Source: a virus. Taken from it: a DNA stretch of 64,000 nt. The stretch spans positions 1 to 64,000 of IMG/VR virus record IMGVR_UViG_3300047546_001263; one strand, written 5' to 3'. Positions 21,348 to 28,721 of this stretch are shown in pieces. A program made the translations under genes and the position numbers. Every line of letters starts with the position of its first letter. The first letter of the stretch is position 1. The notes under the pieces are model-generated. The model did not search any database and was not told the origin of the DNA. It was given only the letters and a program-made list of their open reading frames with translations.

Positions 21348-21670
21348 TTAGGGGCTTCTTCTTTAAATTCATCTCCTTCCTTTTTCTTAGGTTTAGGTTC
21401 TGCTTTAGCAGCTGGATTAGCAGCTGGTTTTTCAATTACTCTTTCTTTGATGATAGTATTAGTACCACCTGCAGCTTGTTGCTGTTGGTTAGAGTTTGTA
21501 ATGTTAATTACTGGAGCTGCTTGTTGTACTGGAGCTGGTTCATCACCACCTGTTAATTGGGTTACTCCCCAAGTACCAACACCCATAATAGCGGTAGTTG
21601 CTACACCGATAATGGTCTTTTTTAATCCAGACCAAGTACCGTCATTGTTTTGTTCTAATTCTTCTGACAT
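21341..21670 (-). CDS. Single-span protein with Pro/Lys-rich tail
   Basis: 109 residues: soluble N-terminus (MSEELEQNNDGTWSGLKK), one hydrophobic segment (TIIGVATTAIMGVGTWGVTQL), then an extended Gln-, Pro-, Ala- and Lys-rich tail (NSNQQQQAAGG, KPAANPAAKAEPKPKKKEGD). The long extended tail after one span is reminiscent of envelope-spanning proteins (spanins, TonB-like), which is speculative. It overlaps the neighbouring membrane gene. Confidence 0.55.
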   Translation of the reverse strand: MSEELEQNNDGTWSGLKKTIIGVATTAIMGVGTWGVTQLTGGDEPAPVQQAAPVINITNSNQQQQAAGGTNTIIKERVIEKPAANPAAKAEPKPKKKEGDEFKEEAPKW

Positions 21671-21682
21671 TTTTATTAATTT

Positions 21683-22048
21683 TTAAAGTTTGTTAAAATC
21701 TGTTATTCCTAATTGATTATTATTTGAATCAAATAGTCCAATTCTGTAAGCTGATGAAGGTAATGCTGAAGTGTATACTTTAAGTATATTATCACCTGCT
21801 TTTACCATCATAGTTTCTTTAGATACTACCTTATTGGATATATCAAAGATTTTTATTGTTACTAATTGTGAAACCTCCATCTTAACATTCATCGCAACTT
21901 CTGTTGTTACGAATGCAGATTCTAATTTGATACCAACTGCATCTTTAATTTGCAATTGTTCCTTAACTTGTTGTTCAGGTAATATATCATCTTTGTAACA
22001 ACCTGTTAAACTAAGCATTACTAATGCTACTAAAGTTAATTTTCTCAT
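21683..22048 (-). CDS. Lipoprotein with sorting-domain-like beta fold
   Basis: 121 residues with lipoprotein signal MRKLTLVALVMLSLTGCYKD (lipobox LTGC). The mature part (VTIKIFDISNKVVSKETMMV, GDNILKVYTSALPSSAYRIG) resembles the small beta-sandwich seen in type IX secretion C-terminal sorting domains, where a v.i.D..G..V / G.n.i.v....L..G.Y pattern is common. The resemblance is weak. It is paired with another lipoprotein of similar plan one base away. Confidence 0.55.
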   Translation of the reverse strand: MRKLTLVALVMLSLTGCYKDDILPEQQVKEQLQIKDAVGIKLESAFVTTEVAMNVKMEVSQLVTIKIFDISNKVVSKETMMVKAGDNILKVYTSALPSSAYRIGLFDSNNNQLGITDFNKL

Positions 22049-22049
22049 C

Positions 22050-22391
22050 TTATTTAATTATTATTGTTGTTTTACTTATCTCTTTTTTAGTAACATCTTC
22101 TAGTAACAAATATAAATACGTAGACTGTATTGAGTTCGTGTAAATCTTCTTAACATTTTCCCCAAGCTGTCCTATAAACTTCTCTCTACTTACTACTTGC
22201 CCGCTTTCTTTATCAATTAATGTTAATGTATATGTTCCAGCAGATGGTAAATCAAAGTAAATTGACTGTCCGTTTACCACTCTACTTTCACCAACACTAA
22301 ATATCTTTTCAACAGGTGGAGTTGGAGTTGGTAATTCCGGTTTAGTACACCCTACTAATAAAATTAACGATATGTAAAGTATGTATTTCAT
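22050..22391 (-). CDS. Lipoprotein, paralogue-like to its neighbour
   Basis: 113 residues; signal MKYILYISLILLVGCTKPEL with lipobox LVGC. The mature part has a Pro-rich start then GTYTLTLIDKESGQVVSREK and GENVKKIYTNSIQSTYLYLL, the same strand order as in the lipoprotein at 21683-22048, suggesting an old duplication. It shares one base with the start of the lectin-domain protein (22391). Likely surface- or periplasm-anchored; function unknown. Confidence 0.55.
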   Translation of the reverse strand: MKYILYISLILLVGCTKPELPTPTPPVEKIFSVGESRVVNGQSIYFDLPSAGTYTLTLIDKESGQVVSREKFIGQLGENVKKIYTNSIQSTYLYLLLEDVTKKEISKTTIIIK

Positions 22392-24688
22392 TAGTTTAAC
22401 TTAATTTTTAACTGCTTACCGTCTTTATTTACTGCATCAGTATTTGAAACTGAGGTTAATCCTAATATCCCGTTTAATCCAATTAATGGTAAAAATGTAA
22501 TTTTATATTCAGTCGTCTTATCTAATACAGTAGATCCATCTGTTATTAATGATCCTAATGTTATATAAGAACCTCTATCAGTACCAAAGTTTGTTGGATT
22601 CCCTTTTGTATTGAATTCTACTTTTTCAAATTTCAAAGCAGTATTATCATAGTTTATATTGAACTGCGTTCCAACTAACTCTTGCTGCACTGGGTCTACT
22701 GATAGTGTTACAACTAACTTACCGCCTATGTTTTCACTTATTAGGTACGCGTTGATTTGATTAGAAACGGTATTTACTGTTGAGCTCATACTTCTTACTG
22801 AATTGCTCGCTACAGTACTTACGCTTTGCTGTGCTGAATGTGATAAGTTTACATCACCTAACCAGGTTACGCTTATGTTATAAGTGTTATTGAGGTTTCC
22901 TAACGTAAAGGGTATTAAATTACGGGTAGAGTTAAATTGAGTTCTCCAATTTGATACTGTTATTGCATCATATTCTGACTTATTGTACAACTTCATTAGA
23001 TAAGTTAGTGCAGTAGATTGAGATAACGGCTGTACGCCTGTAAGATGTTGTAATAACTTATAGGTATCTGCTTCATTAAATACCCCGTTTCCGTCAACAT
23101 CTGCGTTTAAGTATTGAATACCGTTTGTTAAACCTAATCCACTTTGATTACCAAATATACCACCGTCTGCTAATTCCTTAAATGCCAAATATACATCCGA
23201 TACACCAACTATATTACTATATAATGTGTTTAGTTCCGTTTGATTAGAATGAGTTAATTCCATTCCATGTGGCTTGTATGCTAATATAGGTGAGAATGTA
23301 AATTCAGCCTGTAATCCATAAAATCCATTTCCTGCTCTTATGTTTGATGCAAAAGATGAACCACTAAAATTAAATTGAGTTGCAGTATAAACATACACCT
23401 CTGTCCAACCATTTGGGTCATATGAATTAAATGTTACAGGACCATTCCATAAATCAAATAATTGTAAACTACTAATTTTGGTTGGGTCTGTTAAAATACC
23501 ATTTACTTCTCTACTATCGATTCCAATTCTATATCTTTGATTGGCTACATCATATTGATAAACCACACACCACTCAACTTGTCCAGATGTAGTTATTGCT
23601 CTAACTCCATTTCCTACTCTGGCTGTATCTAGTAAACTAGTCAAATCTACCTTACCTAATCCACTTAATTGCCTAGCAGTTCCATTTACTACATTCCAAG
23701 TGTTATTAGTGTATGTATATCCTTTTGCTGTAAATTTAGTTTCATCTACATTACCACCGAAATCTATATTGAATGCTGCTCTCAATACTTCTCCGTTTGA
23801 ATGGGTTACACTATTAGTATAGAATTCAGTAAATGTTGCATCATCAGGATTAGTCCAAGTTCCAAATTCAATTACATATGCACAACTAAAATTATTAGGT
23901 AAATCATTCCATTGAGAACCCCCACCCCATTTAGTTACAGCATAATCTTCGTTACCACTATTGTTTGGTTCACCGCCTGCCCAGTTGTTATACTGCCCTT
24001 GTATGTTTCCAGCAGTTTGTCCATTTGCTGTTTTAATAAGAGTTCCTGCTTCAGGACCAGCATCAATTCTCCATTGACCTTCTACCACTTCATCGGTAAG
24101 AGCAAACCATATATTGGCTTGTGGAACATTATTAAAAATAAATTGGTCTTCTGATGATGATGTTATTGTTACCAAATATCCTTGTTGACCTTTAAATGTT
24201 TGTTGAGAAGATAATGTTCTTGCGTTTGTATAAGTTGCTCCGGCTGATATTGGTCTATAAAAGTGTCCATTAACACCATTATAAAAATAACCAACAGGGT
24301 TTACGGTTGCGGCAACTGATAATTGAACGTTACCAACTACTGAACCTGTATTTACTTTTAGATTTGCTAATGCTATATTGATATTAGCCATTGTACCTGT
24401 TACCACTAATCTGGTTTTATTACCAGGTAGAGTAAATCCACTTGCCGGTGTTAATCCATCTAATCTGTCTAAATAGAATGTAGTACCGGTTGATGGATTA
24501 ATTAAACTGATTGAAGCAAGTAGTGTTGAAGTTGAATTAAATCCACTCAATACAAATCCACTTGCATCCTGTCCATTTGTAGATGGAGTAAAGGATTTAG
24601 AGTCTGGAGCAGATACACTCTGTCCAAACCCCAAAAATGGTGTTAATGATAACAGTAATATAACTAATAAGTTTTTCATACTATTCAA
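22391..24688 (-). CDS. Exported protein with C-type lectin, dockerin-like and cohesin-like modules
   Basis: About 765 residues; signal peptide MKNLLVILLLSLTPFLGFGQ (the ATG at 24679 avoids overlap with the neighbour). Around residues 130-275 a C-type lectin-like domain is visible: YTNARTLSSQQTFKG, WFALTDEVVEGQWRI, NWAGGEPNNSGNEDYAV and QWNDLPNNFSCAYVIEFG. Near residue 540, DVDGNGVFNEADTYKLLQHL is a dockerin-like calcium repeat. The C-terminal ~110 residues (FNINYDNTALKFEKVEF, GSLITDG, YKITFLPL) resemble a cohesin-type fold. Such exported multidomain adhesins suggest binding of glycans or of partner proteins such as the next one. It could be a host-surface protein or a virion decoration. Confidence 0.68.
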   Translation of the reverse strand: MNSMKNLLVILLLSLTPFLGFGQSVSAPDSKSFTPSTNGQDASGFVLSGFNSTSTLLASISLINPSTGTTFYLDRLDGLTPASGFTLPGNKTRLVVTGTMANINIALANLKVNTGSVVGNVQLSVAATVNPVGYFYNGVNGHFYRPISAGATYTNARTLSSQQTFKGQQGYLVTITSSSEDQFIFNNVPQANIWFALTDEVVEGQWRIDAGPEAGTLIKTANGQTAGNIQGQYNNWAGGEPNNSGNEDYAVTKWGGGSQWNDLPNNFSCAYVIEFGTWTNPDDATFTEFYTNSVTHSNGEVLRAAFNIDFGGNVDETKFTAKGYTYTNNTWNVVNGTARQLSGLGKVDLTSLLDTARVGNGVRAITTSGQVEWCVVYQYDVANQRYRIGIDSREVNGILTDPTKISSLQLFDLWNGPVTFNSYDPNGWTEVYVYTATQFNFSGSSFASNIRAGNGFYGLQAEFTFSPILAYKPHGMELTHSNQTELNTLYSNIVGVSDVYLAFKELADGGIFGNQSGLGLTNGIQYLNADVDGNGVFNEADTYKLLQHLTGVQPLSQSTALTYLMKLYNKSEYDAITVSNWRTQFNSTRNLIPFTLGNLNNTYNISVTWLGDVNLSHSAQQSVSTVASNSVRSMSSTVNTVSNQINAYLISENIGGKLVVTLSVDPVQQELVGTQFNINYDNTALKFEKVEFNTKGNPTNFGTDRGSYITLGSLITDGSTVLDKTTEYKITFLPLIGLNGILGLTSVSNTDAVNKDGKQLKIKLN

Positions 24689-26342
24689 TTACTAAGTCTA
24701 TTTTGTTTCCTTTAGCATCTACTGCGTCAGATAATACAAAGTAGAATAATCCTGCAGTATTACTTAACTGTACTTTAGGAGTAAATACTAACTTATATGG
24801 AGTGCCTGTCTTAATTCTAGATGTTTTAACTTGGTCAATAGAACCAAATGTTAATCTACCGTTTTTGTCTGTTGAAAAGTTTGTGATAGTAGAACCTGCA
24901 TCAAATATGATATTATCTAAAGTTAATTTAGATTCATCATAATTCATAATAACTTCTAATCCTGCTAATTCCTCTTTTGTTAAAGTAGTTGTTAATACAA
25001 CTTTTCCATTCTCTAATGTAGATGTTACGCTTAATTTTGCAGTTTCAGCTGCTTTATTTTGATAAGCCATTACTATATTAGAAGATGTAGACATACTCTT
25101 AACAACTAATGCGTCTGTTTTATTTGCTGCATTTGTGTATATACCGCTACTTATTCTACTTGCTATTACTGCCGGATCTGATGAATGTGACCAGTTCAAA
25201 TCTCCACCCCATGCAAATACTGCATGAACTTCTTTTGTAGGTGAATCTATTAATACTTTATTTTTAACAACACCATCTAACCAACTTTGATTAAGTAGAC
25301 CACTATACCATCTAACTGAAGTTGACGTACTTGAAGGAATCATAGCTGGTGTATCTACATTAACACCCATTACGTGTGCAAATAAGTAGTATGAATCATT
25401 TTCGCTGAATTCAGTTTTATTTTTTGTGATAAGACCAACCTTCTTTTCTAAGTTCGGATAAGTAAAGAAGTTAGCAGTTCCGTTGATATCAGTCTGTGAG
25501 TGTCCTAAAAATGCTTTATAAGCATCAGATACAGTTACTATGTTATTCATCCAGCTCTTTTGAAATGCTGGACCTACAAACACACCTACTGAATCACCTA
25601 CTTTAACTTGTGTAGTAAATAAAGCCTCACCACTAGCATCTAATGGTAATTGAGCAATAGGAGGTAATGACCAATTTATGTCTCCGCTACCGTCAGTTTT
25701 TAATCTCATCAATTGAACACTATGATCAGTAATCGTATATCCTTGTGGGAATAATACTTTTACTTTAAATTGAGAGGTATTACCTGTTATACCGGTTAGG
25801 GATATATTTGTATTACTTCTAGTTACAGGGGAAATGTACGTCCCATCAGTATTAATAGAGTATGCTAAGTCTAGCTTATGAATATCGTTATATGTGTTCT
25901 GATCTTTTAATACAAACTTTTGAGTTGCTATATCTCCATCTATAGATGCATCGGTTCTTTGAATAGTCAACTGTCCAACGTTCCAGTCATTATTTACTGT
26001 ATATGCCCAAGGAGTAGCTTGGTACTGTTGATATAAGCTAGTAACAGCAACATTTGATGCTGGAGTAAACGAGTAGTTATTCCATCCTGTATAAAATGTT
26101 TGAACAGAAGTTCCTTGTGAGAATACTGTACTATTTGGCACCATAGCCAAAGCTTTGTTATTAAACGAGTATCTCAACCAGAAATAACGAGGTGCTGTAG
26201 TACCTTTTGTCACAGTATATTTTACTGTTAAGGTATCCCCTACTTTCAGATTAGTTGTTGGACTAATAGTTTGGTTAACTGAAAGTTGTGCAAATGAGTT
26301 TAATGATGTAAATAAAGCTAGAATTACTAAAAGGTTCTTCAT
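24681..26342 (-). CDS. Exported protein with cohesin-like C-terminus
   Basis: 553 residues, signal MKNLLVILALFTSLNSFAQ, nearly the same leader as its neighbour. The C-terminal ~115 residues (VTSTLENGKVVLTTTLTKEE, LEVIMNYDESKLTLDNIIFD, LTFGSIDQ, YKLVFTPKVQ) match the C-terminal module of the 22391-24688 protein, so the two are paralogous there. An internal segment near residue 280 (DAYKAFLGHSQTDINGTANF) may be a degenerate dockerin helix. No catalytic motif is seen. The pair could form a cohesin/dockerin-like complex in the envelope; this is a hypothesis. Confidence 0.6.
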   Translation of the reverse strand: MKNLLVILALFTSLNSFAQLSVNQTISPTTNLKVGDTLTVKYTVTKGTTAPRYFWLRYSFNNKALAMVPNSTVFSQGTSVQTFYTGWNNYSFTPASNVAVTSLYQQYQATPWAYTVNNDWNVGQLTIQRTDASIDGDIATQKFVLKDQNTYNDIHKLDLAYSINTDGTYISPVTRSNTNISLTGITGNTSQFKVKVLFPQGYTITDHSVQLMRLKTDGSGDINWSLPPIAQLPLDASGEALFTTQVKVGDSVGVFVGPAFQKSWMNNIVTVSDAYKAFLGHSQTDINGTANFFTYPNLEKKVGLITKNKTEFSENDSYYLFAHVMGVNVDTPAMIPSSTSTSVRWYSGLLNQSWLDGVVKNKVLIDSPTKEVHAVFAWGGDLNWSHSSDPAVIASRISSGIYTNAANKTDALVVKSMSTSSNIVMAYQNKAAETAKLSVTSTLENGKVVLTTTLTKEELAGLEVIMNYDESKLTLDNIIFDAGSTITNFSTDKNGRLTFGSIDQVKTSRIKTGTPYKLVFTPKVQLSNTAGLFYFVLSDAVDAKGNKIDLVIE

Positions 26343-26812
26343 TATAAAAGTTGGTTTATTATTCCTTCACAAGTTTTTTTCAAAGCAGCTGAGATGTCTG
26401 AATCAGATATCTTACCTCCTTTGTCGAGAATAACAACAGACGTAACTAATGTCTTAGCCTGTTCTTTTATAATAACGCTTTTCTTTTTCTTACCGTTTTC
26501 GTATAACGTACCCTTTGCAATGATTTCAGTGATATCAGAAGTTTTTCCGTATACTGCAATCTGTGTAGTCACTTTTTTAACATCAAAATATAACAACTCA
26601 ACTTGTAGAGTTATAGTTGCATTTGGTGCTAAATCAAAACCTTTATCTTGAATAACTTCTTCTAGAATATTTTTTACCCCAAAAGAAAGGTCTCTGCTTC
26701 CGGCATGAGGACCCATTAAAATTTTATTTTCTACGTCTCCTACTTTAACTGCATTTTGAGCATATAAAGCACTATTGAAGATCAATAGAAAACTTATTAA
26801 CAAAAATTTCAT
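26342..26812 (-). CDS. Exported protein, possibly CsgG-related
   Basis: 156 residues; signal MKFLLISFLLIFNSALYAQ. The mature part has VKNILEEVIQDKGFDLAPNA, LQVELLYFDVKK and a C-terminal helix AALKKTCEGIINQLL. This order (helix, strands, C-terminal helix) is similar to the CsgG-like gene at 20033 but the match is weak. The promoter region upstream (26813-26910) holds a TATTTATA element at 26869-26876. Periplasmic location is likely; function unknown. Confidence 0.5.
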   Translation of the reverse strand: MKFLLISFLLIFNSALYAQNAVKVGDVENKILMGPHAGSRDLSFGVKNILEEVIQDKGFDLAPNATITLQVELLYFDVKKVTTQIAVYGKTSDITEIIAKGTLYENGKKKKSVIIKEQAKTLVTSVVILDKGGKISDSDISAALKKTCEGIINQLL

Positions 26813-26910
26813 AAGTATATGTTATGTTAGCTGTTAGCACAACGATTCTTACGAAACTTTTAGTCTAGTATAAATATCGAGGATTTGTGTTTACCGGGGT
26901 GTTTTTTTGA

Positions 26911-27666
26911 TTAAGAAACACAAGTAAATCCGTAGTTTATTGAATAAGTACAGCCACCGAATGTATTAACATACCCGCCAACAACACATACATTTTGAGA
27001 TTGGTAAGCTCCTAAGTAATAACTTTGATAAGATCCACCGCAAGCTGTATATGCAACAAAGCCTCCACAGGTTCCTCCGTTTACTTGCATATAATAGCAA
27101 ACTTGAGTAGTTGGTGCTCCGTATCCTGAAGGAGGAGCGACTGGTGAAGGTGTTGGGCTTGGAGTAACTGGACTAGGTGTTACCGGAGCTGCTGTTGGTG
27201 CTGCTGTTGGTGACGGAGTTACAGGTGCTGCTGTCGGAGCTGCAGTAGGACTAGGGGTTACCGGTGCGGCTGTTGGACTAGCTGTTGGACTAGCTGTAGG
27301 ACTAGGAGTAGGAGATTCAGACGGTGGAGCTGTTGGACTAGGAGTCGGTGATGGTGTTACTGGAGCGGCAGTTGGGGCAGGTGTTGGAGCTGGTGTTACT
27401 GGAGCGGCAGTTGGAGCGGCTGTTGGAGCAGGTGTAGGTACTATAGAATACACAAATAAATCTTCTGTACTACATTTACCTGTACTTTTAACATATAACA
27501 CATGGTACAGAGTATCTACATCTATATAATACCCGTCTACTAATTGCTGTCTTGTTACTCCAGTTGCAATTCTATTAGGGGCTGATATAGCTGTATGATA
27601 TACATCAAAAGGTCCTACTGTAGATCCTGCTGTTGTAATCTGTATTTTTAATGTTCTATTTGCCAT
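26911..27666 (-). CDS. Pro/Thr/Ala-repeat fibre-like protein with Cys-rich C-terminus
   Basis: 251 residues without signal peptide. An N-terminal ~80-residue domain ([20 protein letters not shown]) is followed by ~100 residues of [11 protein letters not shown]-type repeats and a C-terminal Cys/Gly/Tyr-rich domain ([20 protein letters not shown]). The N-terminal domain is related to that of the next gene. The repeats are rich in AP, SP, TP and VP dipeptides, which resemble the preferred hydroxylation contexts of plant hydroxyproline-rich glycoproteins. I interpret it as a fibre or adhesin and a candidate substrate of the prolyl-hydroxylase/glycosyltransferase genes at 34191-40666. Confidence 0.7.
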   Translation of the reverse strand: MANRTLKIQITTAGSTVGPFDVYHTAISAPNRIATGVTRQQLVDGYYIDVDTLYHVLYVKSTGKCSTEDLFVYSIVPTPAPTAAPTAAPVTPAPTPAPTAAPVTPSPTPSPTAPPSESPTPSPTASPTASPTAAPVTPSPTAAPTAAPVTPSPTAAPTAAPVTPSPVTPSPTPSPVAPPSGYGAPTTQVCYYMQVNGGTCGGFVAYTACGGSYQSYYLGAYQSQNVCVVGGYVNTFGGCTYSINYGFTCVS

Positions 27667-27673
27667 TTAATTA

Positions 27674-28447
27674 CTATTGAATAGCTTCTACTTGACCTGA
27701 TCCTGGGGCTGGAGTTTCGCCTCCATAGCCTATAGTTGGTGCGAATCCACCACCACCACCTCCTCCACCTCCGGTAGGTGCTGGTGCGGTTGGTTCAGGT
27801 GTAACTGGACTAGGTGTTACAGGGCTAGGAGTAACTGGTGCTGGGTAAGTTGGACTAGGAGCTGGTGCTACTGGATTACTTACCGGGCTTGATACTGGTG
27901 ATGCATATACAGGAGCAGGGTTAGGTGCTGTAGTAGGTGCTGCTGTTGGTTCCGGAGTTACTGGTGCTGGAGTAACTGGAGCAGGAGTAACTGGAGCAGG
28001 AGTAGTTGGTTCCGGAGTTACTGGACTAGGTGTTACCGGAGCTGCTGTTGGTTCCGGAGTTACTGGTGCAGGAGTAACTGGTGCTGGAGTTACAGGAGCT
28101 GGAGTTACAGGAGCTGGAGTAACTGGTGCTGCTGTAGGGCTAGCAGTCGGGCTAGGAGTCGGAGCTGCTGTTGGACTAGGAGTAGGAGCTGCTGTAGGTG
28201 CAGCTGTAGGTGCACCTGTTGGTACAGTTAAATTAGCTACTCCTGTATTCCCACATACACCATTACTAACTACATAGAAGTCGTTTGTACCATCTGGTAC
28301 AGTTATATTAAATGGAGTAGTCATCTGGGTTCTTGTAAGTCCAGAGATTACTAGGTTAGACGGATTATTTGGATCAGTATGATAGAGTGAAAACGGACCT
28401 GCGTCTGTTCCTATCGATGTTCCTGTTATAGTTACTGTTATTGGCAT
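27674..28447 (-). CDS. Pro/Thr/Ala-repeat fibre-like protein
   Basis: 257 residues. The N-terminal domain (VTITGTSIGTDAGPFSLYHT, with a GVCGNTG Cys) is homologous to that of the 26911-27666 protein, showing duplication. It is followed by a long [15 protein letters not shown]-type repeat tract and a Gly-rich C-terminus (TGGGGGGGGGFAPTIGYGG). A TATTTAT-like element lies in the spacer upstream (around 28473-28481). It is probably part of the same fibre complex and a candidate for proline hydroxylation. Confidence 0.7.
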   Translation of the reverse strand: MPITVTITGTSIGTDAGPFSLYHTDPNNPSNLVISGLTRTQMTTPFNITVPDGTNDFYVVSNGVCGNTGVANLTVPTGAPTAAPTAAPTPSPTAAPTPSPTASPTAAPVTPAPVTPAPVTPAPVTPAPVTPEPTAAPVTPSPVTPEPTTPAPVTPAPVTPAPVTPEPTAAPTTAPNPAPVYASPVSSPVSNPVAPAPSPTYPAPVTPSPVTPSPVTPEPTAPAPTGGGGGGGGGFAPTIGYGGETPAPGSGQVEAIQ

Positions 28448-28490
28448 CTTTCTTTATTTAATATAACGATTTCTAATAAATAGTCAAACT

Positions 28491-28706
28491 TTAAATTGCT
28501 GAAAGTATCTCAGCTTTTTTAGCTATGTATTCTTCCTCTGTTGCAGTTATAAAAGGTCCTTGTGCTAATACATTATCGTATAATGTAGAATTACCTCCAT
28601 CATGTCTGATTAACATCTGACCTTCTTTGACTAAACATACTGTCAAGCTTTTTGTTTCGTCGTCTAATTTTATTACTCTATCTGAGTCTTTTAAGTATTG
28701 TATCAT
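28491..28706 (-). CDS. Small hypothetical protein between fibre genes
   Basis: 71 residues, soluble, with KVIKLDDETKSLT-like strands (RVIKLDDETKSLTVCLVKEG) and a C-terminal helix TEEEYIAKKAEILSAI. Its position between two repeat-protein genes suggests a structural or assembly role, such as a fibre chaperone, but no family is recognised. Confidence 0.55.
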   Translation of the reverse strand: MIQYLKDSDRVIKLDDETKSLTVCLVKEGQMLIRHDGGNSTLYDNVLAQGPFITATEEEYIAKKAEILSAI

Positions 28707-28721
28707 ATCTTTAGTTTAATT

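Noticed and set aside
22391-24688. C-type lectin domain as a variable protein of a diversity-generating retroelement
   Set aside because: No reverse transcriptase, template repeat or variable repeat is visible in the window, and the lectin domain is internal, not C-terminal.
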